Shown in pieces: positions 7,769 to 15,715 of a stretch of DNA of 64,000 nucleotides. Location of the stretch: contig JADJVV010000001.1 of NCBI GenBank assembly GCA_016710435.1, positions 2,936,501 to 3,000,500 on the forward strand, read 5' to 3'. The DNA comes from Hyphomicrobiales bacterium (GTDB lineage: Bacteria; Pseudomonadota; Alphaproteobacteria; Rhizobiales; Aestuariivirgaceae). A program made the translations under genes and the position numbers. Each line of letters opens with the position of its first letter. Position 1 is the first letter of the stretch. The notes under the pieces were generated by a model. That model did no database searches, had not been told where the DNA came from, and saw only the letters and a list, made by a program, of their open reading frames with translations.

Positions 7769-8515
7769 ATGGCAAAGCCAGCCAAGAAGGCGGCCAAGGG
7801 CAAGGCTGTGTCCAAGCCTTCAAAGACGGCAAAAACAGCCGCCCCGGCAAAAGCAGCCAAGACCAAGGGCCCCAGCACCGCCGAAAAGAACCGCTTCACG
7901 CTCTATGGTTTTGCAGGTTCGACGAGCACCTACACGGTCGCCCTGATGTTGTCGCTCTGCCGCCACCCGTTCTCCTATATCCACGTCAGCCTGCGCGACG
8001 GTGCCCACAAGCTCGCGGACTATCTCGTGAAGAATCGCTACGGTCAGGTGCCCGCATTGCGCGACGGCCAGATGTTCCTCGTGCAGTCGGCGGCAATCCT
8101 TCTGCATCTCTCGGAGACCCTCGGAAAACTCGATGGCAAGACGCCGGTTGAACGGGCGCGCATTCGCGAATGGCTGTTCTGGCAATGGGACAAGCTCGCC
8201 GTGCCGGTCTATCGCCTCCGCGCCCGCAACCGCGGCTTCCGCCAGTTCGGTGATGAAGTGCGCGTGATGTACGACACCGAGGCCAAGGCAGCGCTTGCCG
8301 TGCTCGAAGGGGAGCTTACCAAGTCAGAATGGATCTCGGGCAAGAAGCCCACGGCCGCTGACGTCGGCATCTACTCCGTCGTTCGCTTCTGTCCGGACGC
8401 CAATGTCGACCTCAACCACTATCCCCACGTCTCGGCCTGGAAAAAGCGGATCGAGGCCATGCCCGGCTTTGCCACGCCCGAACAGCTTTTGCCCTTGGAG
8501 AGCCGTTTGGTGTAA
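7769..8515 (+). CDS. Glutathione S-transferase family protein with basic N-terminal tail
   Basis: The 248-residue protein starts with about 40 residues rich in Lys, Ala and Pro (AKPAKKAAKGKAVSKPSK...), then a GST fold: FTLYGFAGSTSTYTVALMLSL as thioredoxin-like N-domain start, GQVPALRDGQMFLVQSAAIL for the glutathione-binding turn, and a helical C-domain with KPTAADVGIYSVV. ATG 7769 has a strong GGGGAGTGGGAG ribosome site. The tail resembles bacterial histone H1-like tails and is unusual for a GST. Substrate is unknown. The EEP gene starts 33 bases later. Confidence 0.85.
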   Translation: MAKPAKKAAKGKAVSKPSKTAKTAAPAKAAKTKGPSTAEKNRFTLYGFAGSTSTYTVALMLSLCRHPFSYIHVSLRDGAHKLADYLVKNRYGQVPALRDGQMFLVQSAAILLHLSETLGKLDGKTPVERARIREWLFWQWDKLAVPVYRLRARNRGFRQFGDEVRVMYDTEAKAALAVLEGELTKSEWISGKKPTAADVGIYSVVRFCPDANVDLNHYPHVSAWKKRIEAMPGFATPEQLLPLESRLV

Positions 8516-8548
8516 GACCGTCTGGAATCGGGGGCCGATTTCAGGTGC

Positions 8549-9589
8549 GTGGCATTGAACAGCAAGAGTGACGATCTTTTCGCCGAAATTTCCGAACTGG
8601 ATCCAGATCTGGTTCTGGTGAAGCCGGAACCGGTCAAACCCCCGAAAAAGCGCAACCGCCACGTCGAGTGGAGCGGGGCGCTGATCGGGTTGGCGCTTGG
8701 CGTCATGGCCGTGCTCGCGGGTCGTCTGGGGCAGATCTGGCCAGCCTTCGACGTCTTTGCCCAGTTCACCATGCAAGCCTTCTTCATGACGGGCGCCTTC
8801 GTCTTTGCCACCTTCCTCCCCAAGCGGAAGGCCTTCGCCGGCATGGTGCTGACGATCCTCCTGTGCGTGGGTTACGGCGTGTGGGCGCAATCCAGCGTCG
8901 GCGCCATCGCCGCAGGACCCTGGACGCTCAATCCCGGCGAAAAGGCCCTGCGCGTCGCCCATTTCAATCTCTTCTTCCGCAACCAGGACTTCGATGCCAT
9001 GGAGGCCGAGATCCGGCGCCTGGATGCAGATGTCATCACGCTGATCGAATTCACCGAAGAGAAAAAGGTGCTGCTGCCGCGCCTGCAGTCGCTCTATCCC
9101 TATCAGGTGGATTGCGCGACGGAGTGGAACTGCCACCTCGCCATCCTGTCCAAGTTCCCGCTGACGCAGCTGGAAGCAAAGGGCAACTGGGAAGGCCCAC
9201 CGATGATCAGTGCACGCATGGGAGGCCCGCTGCAGGGCCTCACGATCTACGGTGTTCACACCACGCGCTTCCCCCATTCCCGCGCCCAACTGCATCAGGT
9301 TGATGCGCTGGTGCGCCACCTCGAATCGGCCTCCGGCAAGATGATCATGATGGGCGACTTCAACGCCACGCCGTTCTCGCGGGTGACAGGGATCGTCGAG
9401 CAGGGGTTGGGAATGAACCGCCTCACCGAGCTGCCCACCTGGCCATCCGCGGTGGAATTGCCACAACTCGCAATCGACCACATCTTTGCCACCCAGGGCA
9501 TTCGTGTGCTGGCGAAGCAACAGATCGGCAAGCCTGCCGGTTCGGACCACTATCCCATCGTGATGACGCTGGGCGTGGACGTGCAGTAA
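8549..9589 (+). CDS. Membrane-anchored endonuclease/exonuclease/phosphatase family protein
   Basis: The 346-residue protein has a cytoplasmic start of about 35 residues, three hydrophobic helices (about 40-110), then an EEP domain (PF03372): VAHFNLFFRN, VITLIEFTEEKK with the metal-binding Glu, MMGDFNATPFS and the terminal GSDHYPIV with the catalytic Asp-His. The topology resembles VanJ/YafD-type membrane EEP proteins, which hydrolyse lipid pyrophosphates or related esters outside the membrane; the substrate is not known here. The start is GTG at 8549, with TTG 8555 also possible. Confidence 0.85.
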   Translation: MALNSKSDDLFAEISELDPDLVLVKPEPVKPPKKRNRHVEWSGALIGLALGVMAVLAGRLGQIWPAFDVFAQFTMQAFFMTGAFVFATFLPKRKAFAGMVLTILLCVGYGVWAQSSVGAIAAGPWTLNPGEKALRVAHFNLFFRNQDFDAMEAEIRRLDADVITLIEFTEEKKVLLPRLQSLYPYQVDCATEWNCHLAILSKFPLTQLEAKGNWEGPPMISARMGGPLQGLTIYGVHTTRFPHSRAQLHQVDALVRHLESASGKMIMMGDFNATPFSRVTGIVEQGLGMNRLTELPTWPSAVELPQLAIDHIFATQGIRVLAKQQIGKPAGSDHYPIVMTLGVDVQ

Positions 9590-9743
9590 GGCCGTTCCTC
9601 TGTCTGTGGTGAACAAGCCGTCAAGGAATGGTGGTGAACGCTTCTTGAATCCAGTGGCAAGCTATTGAATCGCATTGGATTCATCTTACCTTTACCACGC
9701 GCACCAGCGACCCGCTTCAAGTTTCCTTAAACACACCGCTTAA

Positions 9744-9761
9744 GCCCGCGTTTTTGCGGGC
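9744..9761 (+). terminator. Weak terminator-like hairpin after the EEP gene
   Basis: The stem GCCCGC (9744-9749) / GCGGGC (9756-9761) encloses a GTTTTT loop. There is no T run after it, so termination is uncertain. It sits in the 265-base gap between the EEP gene and the Sel1-repeat gene, where no other feature was recognised. Confidence 0.4.
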
Positions 9762-9854
9762 ACGGCAAAGTCATGGTCATGAGGCGCCACGGTGGGTGGC
9801 ACTCGGCAGGATCCAAAAAAAACAGGGCCTGCGCGTCAAACAGAGGGACAGAAC

Positions 9855-10121
9855 ATGATTTGGGATTCAATCGAAACCGTTTTCAACAACGCGGTACCGC
9901 ATTCGGCTTCTGCCGAGGAACTGTTGGCCATGGGCCTCAAGTACTGCTTCGGCCGGGGCGTCGCGCAGAACTATGTGGAAGCCCACAAGTGGTTCAACCT
10001 CGCGGCGCTCAAGGGCAATGAGAACGCGAAGTCATACCGTTGCGAACTCGCCCGTGAAATGTCGGCCGGTGAAGTTGCCGAAGCCCAGCGCCAGGCCCGC
10101 GCCTGGATGACCCTCCACTGA
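9855..10121 (+). CDS. Small Sel1-repeat protein
   Basis: The 88-residue protein contains one Sel1-like (SLR) repeat: ELLAMGLKYCFGRGVAQNYVEAHKWFNLAALKGN, without a signal peptide, then a charged helix. Such short one-repeat proteins are widespread in Hyphomicrobiales and their role is unknown; SLR proteins usually bind other proteins. ATG 9855 follows GAGGGACAGAAC, a plausible ribosome site. A clear hairpin terminator follows. Confidence 0.8.
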   Translation: MIWDSIETVFNNAVPHSASAEELLAMGLKYCFGRGVAQNYVEAHKWFNLAALKGNENAKSYRCELAREMSAGEVAEAQRQARAWMTLH

Positions 10122-10134
10122 TCTGCAAAATAAT

Positions 10135-10161
10135 AAGCCCGCGAGAAACGTCCGCGGGCTT
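10135..10161 (+). terminator. Terminator between the Sel1-repeat gene and the convergent small gene
   Basis: The stem AAGCCCGCG (10135-10143) / CGCGGGCTT (10153-10161) has a 9-base loop and lies between two converging genes. A-rich sequence (AAAATAATAA) precedes the stem, so on the minus strand it is followed by a T-rich tract; the unit may serve both genes. Confidence 0.65.
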
Positions 10162-10184
10162 GCAGGGGATGGGGCAGGGATGCC

Positions 10185-10472
10185 TCAGTAATCGATGAAG
10201 TTCGGGTCTTCCTGGATTTCATTGCCCGACTGGAACACCCGTCGCTGGCTATCCAGTTCGGCGTTCTCGTGGTTCTTGCGGTAGACCTCGGTCTCCAGCA
10301 CATCCGTGGTGACGCTCACCTGGCCACGTTCGGAGCCAAAAGCCGGAACGCTGTCGACATCAGACGAATAGCCCGTGCCCATGGGAATGAAGTTCTCATA
10401 GGCAGCAGCAGGCACTGCAGCAAAACCTGCCAGAACAGCCAACACAAGACCCGACTTTACAAACGTGCGCAT
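10185..10472 (-). CDS. Small secreted protein of unknown function
   Basis: The 95-residue product has a clear signal peptide (MRTFVKSGLVLAVLAGFAAVPAAA, cut near AYA/YEN). The mature part of about 70 residues is polar, contains YSSDVDSVPAFGSERGQVSV and lacks cysteines. ATG 10472 has a GAGGAGTG ribosome site. No family was recognised. It lies between convergent terminator DNA and the iron-binding protein gene, on the same strand as the latter with an 88-base gap. Confidence 0.7.
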   Translation of the reverse strand: MRTFVKSGLVLAVLAGFAAVPAAAYENFIPMGTGYSSDVDSVPAFGSERGQVSVTTDVLETEVYRKNHENAELDSQRRVFQSGNEIQEDPNFIDY

Positions 10473-10560
10473 GATGGCACTCCTCAAGCACTGTTTCGCA
10501 CGATCTTGCCCGCCATGCCAGAAGATTTGGTTAACCCTGCCGGACAGGTTGAGGCCGTGC

Positions 10561-11586
10561 TCAATCGTTGAAATGAACCTCATTGATCAACTTTGCCGCG
10601 GCTTTTTGGTTCCGCGCCACATCCAGCAGGTTCACGCTGCCCGGCATGAAACTGCCCCAGCCTGCCACGATGTCCGAAGGCTTGATGGACTGGTTGACCG
10701 GGTATTCGAAGTTCTGGCTGGCGTAGAGCGCCTGTGATTCGTCGCTGGCCAGGAATTCCATCAGCTTCAGCGCATTCTCCCGGTCAGGTGCGTGCTTCGC
10801 CATCAGCATGCCGGAGATATTCACGTGGGTGCCCATTTCGGGAGAGGAGGGGAAGATGATGCGGGATGCGGCAGCCCAGTCCTTCTGTTCGGGCTCCTTC
10901 TCGTTGGTCATCATCAGGCCCATGTAATAGGTGTTGGCGATTGCGAGGTCGCATTCGCCGGCGGCAACGCTCCGCGCCTGCGAGCGGTCATTGCCATTGG
11001 GTTTGACGGCGAGGTTGGCTTTCACCCCTTCCAACCACGTCTTCGTGGCGGCTTCACCGCGCTCCGCAATCATGGCGGCCACGAGACCAAGATTATACGG
11101 GTGGTCGCCGGGCCGCGTGCACAGCTTGCCCTTCCACTTCGGATCCGCCAGTTCTTCGTAGGAAATCGCATCCTGTTTCACCCGTTCGCGGGATGCATAA
11201 ACGACACGGGCGCGCATGGTGAGGCCGAACCACTGGTTTGCCGGATCCCGCAACGCCGCCGGCACCTTGCCGGAGATCAGATCCGAGGTCACGGCCTGCG
11301 CCAGACCTTTGTCCGCTGCTTCCACCAGACGGCCGACGTCTGCGGTCAGGAGCACGTCCACGGGGCTCAATTCGCCTTCCTGTTCCATGCGCTCGATGAG
11401 GCCCTTCTCGGCGAAGACCATCTTCACCTCAATCCCCGTCTTGTCCTGGAAGGCCTTGAACAAGGGCTCGACCAACTGCGGCTGCCGATACGAATAGACA
11501 TTCACCACACCTTCCGCAGACGCATCGGAAGTGGCGAGTGCGGCACTGCAAAGCGCAAGAAAGGAAAAGGCGAGGGTCCTGAACAT
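10561..11586 (-). CDS. Fe(III) ABC transporter substrate-binding protein, orphan
   Basis: The 341-residue periplasmic protein has a signal peptide to about residue 24, then NVYSYRQPQLVEPLF, VDVLLTADVGRL, and ECDLAIANTYYMGLM, which holds the tandem tyrosines that bind ferric iron in FbpA/FutA-type proteins. It would deliver Fe(III) to an inner membrane ABC importer. No permease or ATPase gene is adjacent, so partners must be elsewhere. A palindrome at 11651-11669 may be an iron-responsive operator. ATG 11586 is chosen for the signal peptide; upstream codons are possible. Confidence 0.9.
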   Translation of the reverse strand: MFRTLAFSFLALCSAALATSDASAEGVVNVYSYRQPQLVEPLFKAFQDKTGIEVKMVFAEKGLIERMEQEGELSPVDVLLTADVGRLVEAADKGLAQAVTSDLISGKVPAALRDPANQWFGLTMRARVVYASRERVKQDAISYEELADPKWKGKLCTRPGDHPYNLGLVAAMIAERGEAATKTWLEGVKANLAVKPNGNDRSQARSVAAGECDLAIANTYYMGLMMTNEKEPEQKDWAAASRIIFPSSPEMGTHVNISGMLMAKHAPDRENALKLMEFLASDESQALYASQNFEYPVNQSIKPSDIVAGWGSFMPGSVNLLDVARNQKAAAKLINEVHFND

Positions 11587-11650
11587 GGGGGTCGTCTCCG
11601 CGAAGTGTTGCGGGCATTCCATGAACGCTGAATCAGCCTCTGTCAATAAG

Positions 11651-11669
11651 TCCGAGTAAAATACTCGGA
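11651..11669. promoter_or_regulatory. Candidate iron-responsive operator
   Basis: TCCGAGTA-AAA-TACTCGGA is a perfect 8-3-8 palindrome 65 bases before the Fe(III)-binding protein gene. Its inner GA-N9-TC spacing matches the TGA-N9-TCA pattern described for RirA-type (Rrf2) iron boxes, with one symmetric base change in each half. The role is inferred from symmetry, spacing and the downstream gene; the regulator is not in the window. Confidence 0.5.
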
Positions 11670-11791
11670 AATTAGAAGCTCTCTAGAATGGCCCGTTTTG
11701 CGTCGGTCCAGTGCGACGAACTGTCGATTGCCACGCAGTTGCGATGAAGCGCTTGCGCATACAATCAAATCACGGCAAAAGCCCGCGCACC

Positions 11792-11883
11792 GGAGACGTG
11801 GCCGAGTGGCTGAAGGCAACGGTTTGCTAAATCGTCATACGCTGTAAGGCGTATCGAGGGTTCGAATCCCTCCGTCTCCGCCA
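11792..11883 (+). tRNA. tRNA-Ser (anticodon GCT)
   Basis: Acceptor strands GGAGACG (11792-11798) and CGTCTCC (11873-11879) pair, then G and encoded CCA. The anticodon region GGTTTGCTAAATC gives GCT, and a long variable arm (ATACGCTGTAAGGCGTAT) is typical for class II serine tRNAs. The T-arm has GGGTTCGAATCCC. Confidence 0.97.
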
Positions 11884-11887
11884 TCGT

Positions 11888-12172
11888 TCATTCACTCGCA
11901 AGCGCGCTGCACTCGCACGATTGTGCGTGTCGGAGGAAGCGCGGTTCTTTCGGCGTGACGGCCGAGTCCGCGCCGAATTTGATCGGCATCGCGGAGCCCG
12001 CGAGTGAGACGAGGGCTTCGATCACGTCTTCCAGGGCGACGTTGTCGTCGATGTGCTGGCGGCGAATGTCGTCGGCGACCCTTTCCACTTCCAGAACGGC
12101 ACCGCAGTCGCGGGTCTTCTGAACGGCCTGGGCGATGGACGATAGCATATCGTGGCTGAGTGTGATTTTCAT
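11888..12172 (-). CDS. Hypothetical protein beside tRNA-Ser
   Basis: The 94-residue frame starts with MKITLSHDMLSSIAQAV and is rich in acidic helix (VERVADDIRRQHIDDNVALEDVIEALV), with two cysteines close together near the end. A GAGAGG ribosome site precedes ATG 12172. It converges on tRNA-Ser with only 4 bases between the ends. No family was recognised, and it could be strain-specific; the call rests on the start site and amphipathic composition. Confidence 0.5.
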   Translation of the reverse strand: MKITLSHDMLSSIAQAVQKTRDCGAVLEVERVADDIRRQHIDDNVALEDVIEALVSLAGSAMPIKFGADSAVTPKEPRFLRHAQSCECSALASE

Positions 12173-12326
12173 CGCGAACCTCTCTGTGAGCGGTCACCAT
12201 GCGCTTCCCGCCGAAGGAAACAATCCGCACAGTAATCAACGTGAGGTAATGACGGCCATTGCGGTGAACACGCACAGGGAGTGTTTTGTACCCTGTCCAC
12301 ACATGACTAACAGTGAGCGCGGTAGC

Positions 12327-12551
12327 TCACGCACTCTCGTCCGGAACAGGGGTGGTGACGACGCCATAGGCGTCTGATGGCCCACCCGGATTGGCAAGCC
12401 TGAAACCTTCTGATGCCAGCCCTCTGCGCAGCAATTCCCGCACAGCTGAAGCACGGCTGGGCATCCGTGTCTTGAATCGCCAATTCTCAATAGCCTGCAT
12501 TTCCTCGTCATCGAGCATGATCTGCAAGCGGATGATCCGATCCCGTGCCAT
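12327..12551 (-). CDS. Ribbon-helix-helix family protein
   Basis: The 74-residue product fits the RHH fold: an N-terminal strand RIIRLQIMLDDEEMQAI, a helix ENWRFKTRMPSRA and a second helix SAVRELLRRGLA, followed by a flexible tail. RHH dimers bind DNA with the N-terminal strand, often at their own promoter. ATG 12551 has a GGAGGGCTTCAA ribosome site. Two TGAG...CTCA inverted repeats lie 30-69 bases upstream. No toxin-like gene is adjacent, so a toxin-antitoxin role is not supported. Confidence 0.75.
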   Translation of the reverse strand: MARDRIIRLQIMLDDEEMQAIENWRFKTRMPSRASAVRELLRRGLASEGFRLANPGGPSDAYGVVTTPVPDESA

Positions 12552-12580
12552 TTGAAGCCCTCCAACGACCACCCAACGCC

Positions 12581-12620
12581 TGAGAGCTACTCACAGTTCC
12601 CCAAATGAGCAGTGTACTCA
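12581..12620. promoter_or_regulatory. Tandem TGAG...CTCA operators before the RHH gene
   Basis: TGAG-AGCTA-CTCA (12581-12593) and TGAG-CAGTGTA-CTCA (12606-12620) share half-sites and have centres about 26 bases apart, on about the same DNA face. They sit 30 to 69 bases before the RHH gene start. Autoregulation is an inference from position and symmetry. Confidence 0.4.
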
Positions 12621-12677
12621 GGCAGCACGAAAGGCTGCACCCCCAACTGGTGAAATCCTTGCTTCAAAATCGGAGGT

Positions 12678-13850
12678 TTAGCGCGGTTGCGTGGCGAGGA
12701 GGCGCTCCACCAGCGGAGCCATCAGCTTCGCATCAACATTGGCGAAGGCGAGGCGCAGATAATCCTCCTGGCCCGGCCCGAACATAGAGCCAGGGAGGCA
12801 CAGGACATCGTGTTCCTGCGCCAATCGCATGGCGACGGACTTCGAGGCCTCGCCGCGGAACGGATGCCGGACATAGGCGAAATAGGCACCGCTGCTCAGC
12901 AGCTTGTATGAAAGGCCTGCAGAGCCGAAGGCTTCCCGGATGGCCGCCAGCCGCCCCGCCATCATCTCCAGCTTGCCGCGTTTCCACGCGTTGAGTTCAC
13001 GCAGCGCATAGATCACGCCGTGTTGGGTGATCTGCGGCGGACAGATGGTCATGCAATCGAGAACCTTGGCCGCCTCGAAGAGAAGCCCGGGGCCCGCGGT
13101 CATGGCACCAAGCCTGTAACCCGCCAGGGCATAGACCTTCGAGAAGCTGTAGAGCTGGATCAGCGTGTCCTGCCAATCCGCGCGCTGGAACAGGCCGTGG
13201 GCCGGCTCGGCATGGGGCCGGAAGTCCTTGTAGGTTTCATCGAGGATGAGGGCGATGCCGTGCGACTTCGCCAGTTCGAAGAACTGCCGGATCACCTCTG
13301 CCGGATAGATCGCCCCCGTCGGGTTGTTGGGCGAGCACAGCACGATGGCCTTGGTGCGCGGCCCGATCGCAGCCGCCGCATCCTCCACTGAAGGGTGACT
13401 TCGATTTTCCGCGAAGGCCGGAATCGTCTTCATGCCGATTCCCAACATCGTGAGCCACATTTGGTGGTTGAAATAATAGGGCACCGGAATGACCACCTCG
13501 TCACCGGCACGCGCCACCGCCATTACGGCGGCCGCGAAGGCCTGGTTGCAGCCGGTCGTGATCGCCACATGATCTGCGGGAACCACCGCCCCATAGTCCG
13601 CACCCAGATGGGCCGCATAGGCCGCACGCAAAGCTGCAAGGCCGTAGATGTCGGTGTAGCCGCCCGTGCCGGGTTCGCGGGCGATGCGGCCGAATTCCGC
13701 CTGCAGCTCTTCCGCCGGGGGATAGCTTGGCACCGCCTGGCACAGGTTGATCAGGTCGCGGTTGCGCGGGCCCTGACGGACCCAGCTCATGGCTTCGGCG
13801 ATGGGCGGCGCTTCCACGCGCGCCACAAGTTCAGAGATGGGGTAAGTCAT
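12678..13850 (-). CDS. Class I/II PLP aminotransferase
   Basis: The 390-residue fold-type I enzyme shows GGYTDIYGLAALRAAYA for the substrate-side loop, CSPNNPTGAIYP (about 172-183), LILDETYKDF (D204, Y207) and LYSFSKVYALAGYRLG with the PLP lysine at about K238 and R246. It resembles aspartate/aromatic-type aminotransferases; the amino donor and acceptor cannot be told from sequence. It is cytoplasmic. Its start lies 51 bases from the divergently transcribed DUF1887-like gene. Confidence 0.88.
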   Translation of the reverse strand: MTYPISELVARVEAPPIAEAMSWVRQGPRNRDLINLCQAVPSYPPAEELQAEFGRIAREPGTGGYTDIYGLAALRAAYAAHLGADYGAVVPADHVAITTGCNQAFAAAVMAVARAGDEVVIPVPYYFNHQMWLTMLGIGMKTIPAFAENRSHPSVEDAAAAIGPRTKAIVLCSPNNPTGAIYPAEVIRQFFELAKSHGIALILDETYKDFRPHAEPAHGLFQRADWQDTLIQLYSFSKVYALAGYRLGAMTAGPGLLFEAAKVLDCMTICPPQITQHGVIYALRELNAWKRGKLEMMAGRLAAIREAFGSAGLSYKLLSSGAYFAYVRHPFRGEASKSVAMRLAQEHDVLCLPGSMFGPGQEDYLRLAFANVDAKLMAPLVERLLATQPR

Positions 13851-13901
13851 TGTTGCAACCTGTCACTAGGAAATTGCCGTGATTTCGGGCATGAGTTTGC
13901 C

Positions 13902-14678
13902 ATGACCGGGCCGACGATTGAAAGCATTTTGAAAGGCCGCAATGCGTGGCTCAAAGGCCAGCCGCCGGAATTGCAGGCGGTTCGCGAACGTGGCGACATG
14001 ACTCAGATCATTTCGTCCAACTACCGCGTCTTCGAAGAAGTGCGCGACCGGATCCTGCGCAATACCGATTCGTTCCTGCGTCATGTCGAAATCATCCCGG
14101 AAACGCTGTCTCCGGAAGGTCATGCCCTCGTGAACGAATTGCTGAGCCACGGCATCATCCTGCGCGAGGACCGCGGCCATGAAGTCTGCGAGGCCCAGGG
14201 CCGGCGCTATCTTTCGGGTGGCTGGCTTGAGGAATTGGCATGGCTCGCCGCCATTGCCGCCGGCGCAGACGAAGCGCTCTTCGGTCAGGTGGTGGGCTGG
14301 TCGGTCAAGGGCTACAGCGGCGAAAACGAGATTGACCTCATCATGCGCGAAGGCGACCGGCTTGGCTTTGTGTCTTGCAAGGCGCTTCGCTCCCAACTCG
14401 ACATGCAGGACCGCAAGCACCGTAACCGCCTGATGGACGCCGTGCATGAAGCCGACAACCTGATTGATCATTTTGGCCGAGCCGGCGACAAAGTGGCAAT
14501 CCTCGTCTCCACCGATCTGTTTGATGAGGTGAGGGGCGTGGCCCGCTACAACAGCCTCATGGGCAAGGCCGCCGTCCTTGACGTCCGGGTCATTCCTCTT
14601 GAGGAGATGGGCTTCGACAAACTGCGCGATGCCCTCGCCAATCTGATCCAGACCGAACACCGCACGGAGACAGCATGA
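13902..14678 (+). CDS. DUF1887/Card1-like nuclease-fold protein, without a clear CARF domain
   Basis: The 258-residue protein ends in a domain like the REase part of DUF1887 proteins (Card1/Can2): RRYLSGGWLEELAWLA (102-117), ENEIDLIMREGDRLGFVSCKAL (141-162) and DKVAILVSTDL. In PD-(D/E)xK terms the visible residues are E110/E111, D145 and K160; the acidic residue expected before CK is Ser158. Residues 66-100 may be a small winged helix. The N-terminus is too short for the CARF sensor of Card1. The stop overlaps the next start as ATGA, so the quinone reductase is translationally coupled. Confidence 0.65.
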   Translation: MTGPTIESILKGRNAWLKGQPPELQAVRERGDMTQIISSNYRVFEEVRDRILRNTDSFLRHVEIIPETLSPEGHALVNELLSHGIILREDRGHEVCEAQGRRYLSGGWLEELAWLAAIAAGADEALFGQVVGWSVKGYSGENEIDLIMREGDRLGFVSCKALRSQLDMQDRKHRNRLMDAVHEADNLIDHFGRAGDKVAILVSTDLFDEVRGVARYNSLMGKAAVLDVRVIPLEEMGFDKLRDALANLIQTEHRTETA

Positions 14679-15646
14679 AAGCCATTCGCTTTGAGCAGAC
14701 CGGAGGACCAGAGGTTCTCCGCTTCGTTGACGTGACGCTTGCGCCCCCCGCCGCGGGCGAGGTGCGGCTGCGCCATACCGCCATAGGCCTCAACTACATC
14801 GACACCTATCACCGGAGCGGGCTTTACTCCGTTCCCTTGCCCAGCGGCATCGGCCTGGAAGCGGCGGGTGTCGTTGAGGCCCTTGGATCCGGCGTGAAGG
14901 GCCTGAAGGTGGGGGACCGTGTGGCCTATGGCACGGGCGCGCTGGGCGCCTATGCCCAGGCCCGCAACTATCCCGCCAACCGCCTGGTGAAGCTGCCCAA
15001 GGCCATCAGCGACGAAACGGCAGCGGCCATGATGCTCAAGGGTATGACCGTGCGCTATCTGCTGCGCGCCACCTACAAGGTGAAGCGCGGCGAGACGATC
15101 CTCCTGCACGCCGCGGCCGGGGGTGTCGGACTCATCCTGTCGCAATGGGCCCATGCCCTCGGCGTGAAGGTCATCGGCACGGTGGGCAGCGACGCCAAGG
15201 CGGAGATTGCCAAGGCTCATGGCTGCACATACGTCATCAATTCCACCACGGAAGACGTTGCCAAGCGAGTCCGCGAAATCACAGGAGGCGCAGGTGTGCC
15301 TGTGGTTTATGACGGGGTCGGCCAGGCGACGCTCATGTCTTCGCTGGACAGCCTCAGGCCGCGCGGCCTTTTGGTGAGTTTCGGCAACGCCTCGGGTCCG
15401 GTGAAGGCTTTCGACCTCGGCCTCCTCGCGGCGCGGGGCTCGCTCTATGTCACGCGGCCCACGCTCGTATCCTACACGGCCACCGACGAAGATTTCCGCG
15501 AGACGGCTGATGATCTGGTGGATATCGTGAAGTCGGGCAAGGTGAAAATCCCCGTGAATCAGCGCTATGCGCTGGCCGACGCCGCCCAGGCCCACCGTGA
15601 CCTCGAATCCCGCAAGACGACGGGTTCCACCGTCCTGTTGCCCTGA
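14675..15646 (+). CDS. NADPH:quinone oxidoreductase, zinc-independent MDR family
   Basis: The 323-residue protein is a quinone oxidoreductase of the medium-chain dehydrogenase/reductase family: MKAIRFEQTGGPEVL, GLNYIDTYHRSGLY, GIGLEAAGVV and the cofactor-binding LLHAAAGGVGLILSQWA. Zinc ligands are absent, as in QOR/zeta-crystallin. It reduces quinones with NADPH in the cytoplasm. It overlaps the upstream DUF1887-like gene by four bases (ATGA), which suggests co-translation. Confidence 0.93.
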   Translation: MKAIRFEQTGGPEVLRFVDVTLAPPAAGEVRLRHTAIGLNYIDTYHRSGLYSVPLPSGIGLEAAGVVEALGSGVKGLKVGDRVAYGTGALGAYAQARNYPANRLVKLPKAISDETAAAMMLKGMTVRYLLRATYKVKRGETILLHAAAGGVGLILSQWAHALGVKVIGTVGSDAKAEIAKAHGCTYVINSTTEDVAKRVREITGGAGVPVVYDGVGQATLMSSLDSLRPRGLLVSFGNASGPVKAFDLGLLAARGSLYVTRPTLVSYTATDEDFRETADDLVDIVKSGKVKIPVNQRYALADAAQAHRDLESRKTTGSTVLLP

Positions 15647-15715
15647 ACCACGAACCTCCGGTAAGCCCCGCCCATCGCCCCGCCAACAGAGACGGGGCCG
15701 AAGGATCAGTGTGAA

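Noticed and set aside
11792..12172. tRNA-Ser as attachment site of a mobile element
   Set aside because: No integrase, no repeat of the tRNA end and ordinary genes on both sides; the small neighbour gene alone is not enough.
15677..15698. Hairpin GCCCCG/CGGGGC between qor and the sulfotransferase gene as terminator
   Set aside because: Short stem and no T run; genes on both sides read in the same direction.
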